Assembly (NCBI GenBank): GCA_910586105.1
Contig: CAJUGU010000159.1
Coordinates: 1 to 6,479 of the forward strand
Source of the DNA: an uncultured Eubacteriales bacterium
Lineage (GTDB): Bacteria; Bacillota; Clostridia; Oscillospirales; Butyricicoccaceae
Reading direction: 5' to 3'
Length of the DNA: 6,479 nt
The translations under genes were made by a program, and so were the position numbers. Below, piece after piece: positions 1 through 3,648 of this stretch; the first letter of the stretch is position 1, and each line of letters opens with the position of its first letter. The notes below the pieces were generated by a model. That model was given only the letters and a program-made list of their open reading frames with translations, was not told the origin of the DNA and did not search any database.

Positions 1-204
1 GCGGGGCGGGTGGTTATTTGCGGCAATATTTTCTGAACGCAGGTATATCATACCAGCCGCAGCGCGGCGGCGTATAGCAAAATGGTGCGTTTTTTTCGGA
101 GGATATTGCCATATCCCGCGGCAGGGAGCGCGCCGTGGAAGGCGCGGGCAAGATATTCCCAATTCCGCGCACGATCTTCCTATACGCGAGACGCGGCGGC
201 GGTT
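1..204. other. Non-coding leader upstream of the ferredoxin/ASKHA gene
   Basis: No convincing gene is seen here. The frame of the downstream gene happens to stay open back to the window edge, but its translation is arginine-rich and has no start with a good ribosome site. A short open frame on the plus strand ending at 73-75 could be the tail of an upstream gene, but too little is present to judge. Small inverted repeats occur at 42-54 (GGTAT, 3-nt loop, ATACC) and 129-146 (CGCGCC, 6-nt loop, GGCGCG). Neither is followed by a clear T-tract, so neither is called a terminator. Confidence 0.5.
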
Positions 205-210
205 TATAAT
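205..210 (+). promoter_or_regulatory. Candidate -10 box (TATAAT) for the ferredoxin/ASKHA gene
   Basis: A perfect TATAAT lies 28 nt before the preferred start codon at 239. Transcription would begin near 217, leaving a short leader with the Shine-Dalgarno site at 221-230. No good -35 box sits at 16-18 nt spacing, and there is no TG extension, so the call rests on the -10 match and its position. If real, the box overlaps the alternative ATG at 209 and rules that codon out as the start. Confidence 0.35.
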
Positions 211-220
211 GGAAGCAAAA

Positions 221-230
221 AGGGGAGGGG
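221..230 (+). promoter_or_regulatory. Ribosome binding site that sets the start at 239
   Basis: A purine run AGGGGAGGGG ends 8 nt before the ATG at 239. The upstream in-frame ATG at 209 has only GC-rich, weakly matching sequence before it. The binding site therefore favours 239, which trims ten residues from the longest reading frame. Confidence 0.7.
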
Positions 231-238
231 TCAAAAGG

Positions 239-1729
239 ATGTGTAAGGTCACGATCCGGTCGGGTGGACGTTCGCAGGACGTTCCTGCCCGGGCCGGGCA
301 GCGTCTGGGGGATGTGCTCCGCGCGCACGTCCCGTCGTTCGCGATGCCCTGCGCGGGCAACCACACCTGCGGGAAATGCAAAGTCGAGGTGCGCGGGAGC
401 GCGTCCGCGCCGGAGGAGGAAGAGCTGCGGCTGCTTTCGGCGACCGAGCGCGCCGCCGGGGTACGGCTCGCGTGCAGCTGCCGTATTGATGGCGATATGA
501 CGGTCACGCTCCGCGAAGCGGGCGCGTCCACGATCGTTTCCTGGTATGAAACGCCTGCGGTCGAGCGCCGTGGGGAGGGGCGCGGCTTTGCCGTGGATAT
601 CGGCACGACGACGGTCGCGCTCCAGCTGATCGACCTTGCGACCGGCAGGGTGCTTGCGGAACGGCTCGCCGAAAACGAGCAGCGCGGCTGGGGCGCGGAC
701 GTGATCTCACGGATCGAAGCCTGCCAAAAGGAAGGCGTTCAGGCGCTCTCCGAACGGATCGCGCGCCAGCTGGAAGCGTTGGCGGCGGAATGCCTGCGCG
801 AGGCCGGGGACGGACCGGTTGCCGGATCGGTCGTCACCGGCAACGCCACGATGCTGCATCTTTACGAAGGGCTCGACCCGTCTTCGCTGGCGGTCGCGCC
901 GTTTGCGGTACAGTCGTATTTTGGATGCGGGAGCCGACGCACGCTGGCGGGCGCGCCGGTCTATCTGCCGCGGTGCGTGGGTGCGTATGTCGGCGCGGAT
1001 ATCGTGTGCGCGGCGCTGGCGGCGGACCTGCTGGGCGGCGGCGTGCAGCTGCTGGCGGATATCGGTACGAACGGCGAAATGGCGCTCGCGCGGGACGGGA
1101 AGCTGCTGTGCTGTTCGACGGCGGCGGGGCCCGCTTTTGAAGGCGCGGGGCTGAGCTGCGGGATGCCTGCCGCGCCGGGAGCCGTCCGGTCGGTGAAGCA
1201 GGACGGCGAAGCGCTCCGTTGGGAGACGGTCGGCGGCGCGCCGGCCGCAGGCGTCTGCGGTTCGGGGATTCTGGACGCGCTCGCGGTAATGCTGGAAACC
1301 GGGGCGATGGACGACTCCGGCTATCTGGAAGAGGACTGGCGGATCGGCGACAGCGGTATTACGGTCACCCAAAAGGACGTGCGGCAGATCCAGCTGGCAA
1401 AATCGGCGATCTGCGCGGGCGTGCTGACGCTGCTGGAAGCAGAAGCCCTGCCTGCCGCCGCCGTGCAGCGGTTCGCGATCGCGGGCGGTTTCGGCAGTAC
1501 GATGGATTTGGATTCCGCGAAAACGATCGGGCTGTATCCGGCAGACCTCCGGGAGCGCGCGGTCTTCATCGGCAACGGCGCGCTCGGCGGCGCATACATG
1601 CTGCTGATGGACCGCACGCTTCGCGCGGCAAGCGAACGGATCGCCCAGGAGGCGGTTGAGCTGCCGCTTTCCGCGAATGCAGGTTTTATGGAGCGCTACG
1701 TCGACTGCATGTCGTTCGAGACATTTTGA
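239..1729 (+). CDS. [2Fe-2S] ferredoxin-ASKHA (DUF4445) protein, probable reductive activator of a corrinoid protein
   Basis: The product is a 496-residue cytosolic fusion. Residues 1-92 form a ferredoxin domain with cluster cysteines C38, C44 and C47 (C-x5-C-x2-C) and a fourth at C79 or C81. From about residue 116 an actin-like ATPase (ASKHA) fold begins with the phosphate loop VDIGTTTVAL. Family motifs follow: GNATMLHL, YVGADI (250-255), ADIGTNGEMAL (273-283), STAAGPAFEGA, GVCGSGILDA, GGFGS (416-420) and IGNGALGGA. This is the C-terminal architecture of RACo/RamA-type proteins. In those, ATP-driven contact lets the iron-sulfur cluster reduce inactive Co(II) corrinoid back to Co(I), restarting methyl transfer. 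Characterised RACo is about 630 residues and has an extra middle domain. Here only about 25 residues separate ferredoxin from ATPase, so this is a compact version. No methyltransferase or corrinoid protein is beside it, and a terminator follows, so it looks monocistronic. The family is confident; the exact partner is unknown. Confidence 0.88.
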   Translation: MCKVTIRSGGRSQDVPARAGQRLGDVLRAHVPSFAMPCAGNHTCGKCKVEVRGSASAPEEEELRLLSATERAAGVRLACSCRIDGDMTVTLREAGASTIVSWYETPAVERRGEGRGFAVDIGTTTVALQLIDLATGRVLAERLAENEQRGWGADVISRIEACQKEGVQALSERIARQLEALAAECLREAGDGPVAGSVVTGNATMLHLYEGLDPSSLAVAPFAVQSYFGCGSRRTLAGAPVYLPRCVGAYVGADIVCAALAADLLGGGVQLLADIGTNGEMALARDGKLLCCSTAAGPAFEGAGLSCGMPAAPGAVRSVKQDGEALRWETVGGAPAAGVCGSGILDALAVMLETGAMDDSGYLEEDWRIGDSGITVTQKDVRQIQLAKSAICAGVLTLLEAEALPAAAVQRFAIAGGFGSTMDLDSAKTIGLYPADLRERAVFIGNGALGGAYMLLMDRTLRAASERIAQEAVELPLSANAGFMERYVDCMSFETF

Positions 1730-1741
1730 GGGGCAACGCGC

Positions 1742-1779
1742 GAGCCGCCGGAAGCATAAAGGCTCCCGGCGGCTCTTTT
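1742..1779 (+). terminator. Rho-independent terminator after the ferredoxin/ASKHA gene
   Basis: The arms GAGCCGCCGG (1742-1751) and CCGGCGGCTC (1766-1775) pair perfectly over 10 bp. A further 3 bp pair (AGC/GCT) inside one mismatch, and TTTT follows at 1776-1779. The hairpin starts 12 nt after the stop codon. It has a T-tract only on the plus strand, but it sits in the convergent gap and would also obstruct polymerase arriving from the regulator gene. Confidence 0.9.
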
Positions 1780-1787
1780 GGCATGGT

Positions 1788-2648
1788 TTATCCGAGCGGC
1801 AGGTTGCGGAATTTTCGCGGCGAGAGCCCGACTCGCCGGGTGAATGCCGCCGTAAAGCTGGTCTCCACCTGATACCCGACTTCGTTCGAGATCACATGGA
1901 TCGGTAGGTCGGTGTTTTTAAGCAGGTATCGCGCCCGGTTGATCCGGATCTGAACGACATATTCATGCGGGGAAACGTTGAGTTCGGCGCGGAACAGCCG
2001 GATCAGATGCGTGTCGCTGACCTGCACGCGGGCGGCGAGACGCTTGACGCTCAGGTTTTCGCGCAGATGGGCATGGATGAAATGGACCGTTTGCTGCACA
2101 ATGCCGGTCATATCGGGCGGGCCCAGCGCAAAGGCCGACTGCGACGCGCAGATCAGGCCGCACAGGACGTTGTAAATCAGCATCGATTGCTCCGCTTCAT
2201 CGATTGTCTGCCGGGTCGAATACTGGGTCACGAGCTGCCGGATCGCAGCCTCGGGCTTGGGGTCGGCCTGGGGATGATGGAGGATCCCGCCATGGAGGTG
2301 GGTCAGGTGTTCGCACAGCTCGAAGCAGTTTTGCCCCGCGACATGGAGCCAGTAAAAATCCACGTATTTTTTGGTCATGTAATATTGGGGCCGGGAACCG
2401 TCCAGGAGCAGGATGTCGCTTTCGGTCGCGGTGTAGGTCTTGCCGTCATAGGTCATTTCCAACGCGCCTTTTTCGATCATAATGATCAGCAGGCTGTCCA
2501 TATACTCGCGGCGGATCTGATACCCCTGCTCGCAAAAATAATGGCCGCAGCAGTTGACAAAATACAGCAGGCGCTGCGCCGTTGCGCTGATCGAATTAAA
2601 ATAGACCTCGGATCCGGGCAGTACGCCGGTTTCATTTTGTCGAAGCAT
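1788..2648 (-). CDS. AraC-family transcriptional regulator
   Basis: The product is a 286-residue cytosolic DNA-binding protein, normal length for the family. Residues about 15-110 form a cupin-like sensor domain (MDSLLIIMIEKGALEM, then a YDGKTYTATESDILLLDG segment), the AraC_binding type that usually senses a small sugar or metabolite. The C-terminal third is the double helix-turn-helix. The first helix pair is near 199-232 (LSVKRLAARVQVSDTHLIRL) and the second near 247-282 (LPIHVISNEVGYQ, ending in the signature GLSPRKFR). The start at 2648 is supported by a strong site, AAGGGGGG, 7 nt upstream. It converges on the ferredoxin/ASKHA gene with a 58-bp gap. Two candidate promoters precede it, one within an inverted-repeat element. 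The ligand and target genes cannot be read from the window; nothing adjacent is an obvious sugar-utilisation operon. Confidence 0.9.
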   Translation of the reverse strand: MLRQNETGVLPGSEVYFNSISATAQRLLYFVNCCGHYFCEQGYQIRREYMDSLLIIMIEKGALEMTYDGKTYTATESDILLLDGSRPQYYMTKKYVDFYWLHVAGQNCFELCEHLTHLHGGILHHPQADPKPEAAIRQLVTQYSTRQTIDEAEQSMLIYNVLCGLICASQSAFALGPPDMTGIVQQTVHFIHAHLRENLSVKRLAARVQVSDTHLIRLFRAELNVSPHEYVVQIRINRARYLLKNTDLPIHVISNEVGYQVETSFTAAFTRRVGLSPRKFRNLPLG

Positions 2649-2673
2649 ATCGTCGCCCCCCTTGTCAAAATAT

Positions 2674-2693
2674 TGGTATGTTTTATGATACCA
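2674..2693. promoter_or_regulatory. Palindrome overlapping the proximal araC-type promoter, possible operator
   Basis: TGGTAT (2674-2679) and ATACCA (2688-2693) are perfect inverted arms separated by 8 nt. The right arm contains most of the extended -10 element described at 2685-2693, so a bound protein would block it. A dyad this small could be chance. AraC-family proteins more often bind direct repeats, so the binder, if any, is unknown. Confidence 0.3.
2685..2693 (-). promoter_or_regulatory. Proximal extended -10 promoter of the AraC-family gene
   Basis: Read on the minus strand, TGGTATCAT gives a TGn extension followed by a 5-of-6 match to TATAAT. No good -35 is present at 17 nt, but extended -10 promoters can work without one. 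The transcript would start about 30 nt upstream of the start codon at 2648 and include its ribosome site. Confidence 0.4.
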
Positions 2694-2728
2694 TACGCCA
2701 GCTTCCAGGTTTTGAGCAAAAAATGAAT

Positions 2729-2868
2729 CGTCCCCTGAAAAGCGGTATCATGAAAGTGCCGGAACGATCATAACGGTAAAGGGATGGCCCGCATGAAACC
2801 ATTATACCAGAGGGATACTGTCATTGACAAGCTGTGGAAGATGATTTCGCCTTTCTTTTCAGGGGACG
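2729..2868. repeat. 140-bp unit bounded by perfect 14-bp inverted repeats (MITE or REP-like)
   Basis: CGTCCCCTGAAAAG (2729-2742) is exactly reverse-complementary to CTTTTCAGGGGACG (2855-2868). A 14-bp perfect match across 112 nt is unlikely by chance. The unit carries no open frame of note, is poorer in GC than the genes around it, and contains the distal promoter of the regulator. From memory, GGGGACGG-type ends resemble dispersed palindromic repeats seen in many Clostridia and linked to REP-associated (Y1/IS200-like) transposases; this was not checked. No clear target-site duplication is visible, so it could instead be a regulatory structure. Confidence 0.5.
2801..2830 (-). promoter_or_regulatory. 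Distal sigma-A promoter reading toward the AraC-family gene
   Basis: On the minus strand, TTGTCA (2830-2825) and TATAAT (2806-2801) are separated by 18 nt, and the -10 is preceded by TGG as in extended promoters. This is 5 of 6 and 6 of 6 against consensus and is the best promoter match in the window. Transcription would start near 2794 and leave a leader of about 145 nt before the start codon at 2648. It lies inside the inverted-repeat unit, with the right arm upstream of the promoter and the left arm within the leader. Confidence 0.6.
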
Positions 2869-3125
2869 GTGGCCGCGCTGTCCTTTCGCCGCCATGCTGC
2901 GTCGCTTCTCCGGGAAATCTGTCAGGATCCCTGCGGAAAATTGACTTTGCCTGACAAAGAAAGCCCTCGCGCATCCGCCATCTCAACTTATGGATACAGG
3001 TTCTGGCATTCTTTTTTCTCCGATGTGTAAAAAGTATTACGCCGACAGGCAGGAGGATAGCAAATATGAGCAGCGGAATAGGAAAGCGCCGATGTGGAAG
3101 AGGCTGGACACAAGCGACGGATGCA
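2869..3125. other. Intergenic stretch without a convincing gene
   Basis: No coding frame with native codon use is seen on either strand. A textbook ribosome site AGGAGG (3051-3056) sits 9 nt before ATG at 3066 on the plus strand. However, the frame behind it is rich in rare AGA, CGA and ATA codons and runs through the stem of the minus-strand terminator. Read on the minus strand, about 3022-3075 encodes a hydrophobic stretch, but with no start codon. The stretch may be a decayed insertion or gene. Confidence 0.5.
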
Positions 3126-3160
3126 GAAAAGGCGGGACGGTTTTTTATTCCGTCCCGCCT
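3126..3160 (-). terminator. Rho-independent terminator after the interrupted small gene
   Basis: GGCGGGACGG (3131-3140) and CCGTCCCGCC (3150-3159) form a perfect 10-bp stem, 11 with the flanking A-T pair, around a 9-nt AT loop. On the minus strand it is followed by T's (plus-strand AAAA at 3127-3130). It lies 22 nt beyond the stop at 3182. There is no T-tract on the plus-strand side, which fixes its direction and supports 3182-3523 being, or having been, a transcribed gene. Confidence 0.85.
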
Positions 3161-3181
3161 GAATTGTCAAAGTTATAAGGG

Positions 3182-3523
3182 TTACTTTTTCGTGGTTTTA
3201 TCCACGGAAACCACGCCCGGCAGCTGCGCAGGCTGCGTGTCGGCCACTTCCAGCGTCAGGGTCGTGAATGCTTCCTTCTCCAACACCTTGGGGCCCTGGA
3301 GACATCAAAAATTAAGCCCAAAGAAGGTAAACGGCCCGGTATAAGCCTTGAGCTGTTCGCGGATCTCCGGTTTATAGGTTTTTGTCGAGACTGTCAGCTC
3401 AAGGATCGGATGGTAAACCGCCAACAGCATGGTCGGGATCAGGCGCAGCGCGCCCTTTGGCCCGAAGAAATCCGAGATACTGAACGTGCCGGATTCATAT
3501 TTTCTACGTCGCGCAGCGACCAT
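3182..3523 (-). pseudogene. Small coding region of unknown family split by one in-frame TGA
   Basis: I do not recognise the family. From ATG at 3523 the frame encodes 72 residues, including SISDFFGPKGALRLIPTMLL and AYTGPFTFFGLNF, to a TGA at 3305-3307. The same frame then runs a further 40 codons (CLQGPKVLEKEAF, ending VSVDKTTKK) to TAA at 3182-3184. Both halves show GC-rich third positions and ordinary amino-acid composition. The alternative frame opened by the TGATG overlap gives a glycine- and arginine-rich product that looks non-coding. The TGA is therefore probably a nonsense mutation, or less likely a recoded codon; TGT (Cys) follows it, and a 6-bp hairpin starts 2 nt later. The ribosome site before 3523 is mediocre (GGGGG, 7 nt). 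No promoter was found between it and the flagellin terminator at 3567, so the 5' end may also be missing. Confidence 0.55.
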
Positions 3524-3566
3524 AACCCTGCCCCCGCTGATTATTCACATACAAGCCCTTTTTCAT

Positions 3567-3596
3567 AAAAAGCAGGGGGCGGAACCCCGCCCCCTG
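3567..3596 (-). terminator. Rho-independent terminator of the flagellin gene
   Basis: CAGGGGGCGG and CCGCCCCCTG (plus-strand arms 3573-3582 and 3587-3596) form a perfect 10-bp GC-rich stem with a 4-nt loop. On the minus strand C and then TTTTT (3571-3567) follow. It begins 52 nt after the flagellin stop and has no T-tract on the other side. Confidence 0.93.
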
Positions 3597-3648
3597 AAAC
3601 ATAGGGATTACGCGATTGATTTCAGAACGTATCCGTTCCGCTCCCCGA

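Noticed and set aside
106..246. Plus-strand frame from TTG at 106 to TAA at 244-246, overlapping the next gene's start, with GGAGG before it
   Set aside because: The ribosome site is only 3 nt from the TTG, the translation is arginine- and alanine-rich low-complexity, and the frame lies in the leader with a likely promoter inside it.
14..364. Minus-strand open frame of 116 residues at the left edge
   Set aside because: It overlaps the ferredoxin domain coding region antisense, is proline- and arginine-rich, and matches no known pattern; it is a GC-rich shadow frame.
1965..2726. Plus-strand open frame of 253 residues opposite the AraC-family gene
   Set aside because: The minus-strand frame encodes a canonical AraC regulator; the antisense frame has no domain and runs through the regulator's promoter region.
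2824..2829. Plus-strand TTGACA as a -35 box
   Set aside because: No -10 box lies at 16-18 nt downstream, and the bases belong to the minus-strand -35 TTGTCA that does have a perfect -10.
2768..3170. Long minus-strand open frame containing a hydrophobic stretch (LLIFAILLPVGVILF) near 3022-3075
   Set aside because: It has no start codon before the hydrophobic part, begins within a terminator stem, has no ribosome site, and lacks native codon use.
3214..3305. A second gene translationally coupled at TGATG (minus strand, ATG at 3305)
   Set aside because: That frame gives a glycine-, arginine- and alanine-rich product ending early, whereas the original frame continues as normal protein sequence to a stop next to a terminator.
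3504..3566. Mini-ORF on the minus strand starting MKKGLYVNN after the flagellin terminator
   Set aside because: Only 20 residues, its ATG directly abuts the terminator T-tract, it has no ribosome site, and it overlaps the start of the interrupted gene.
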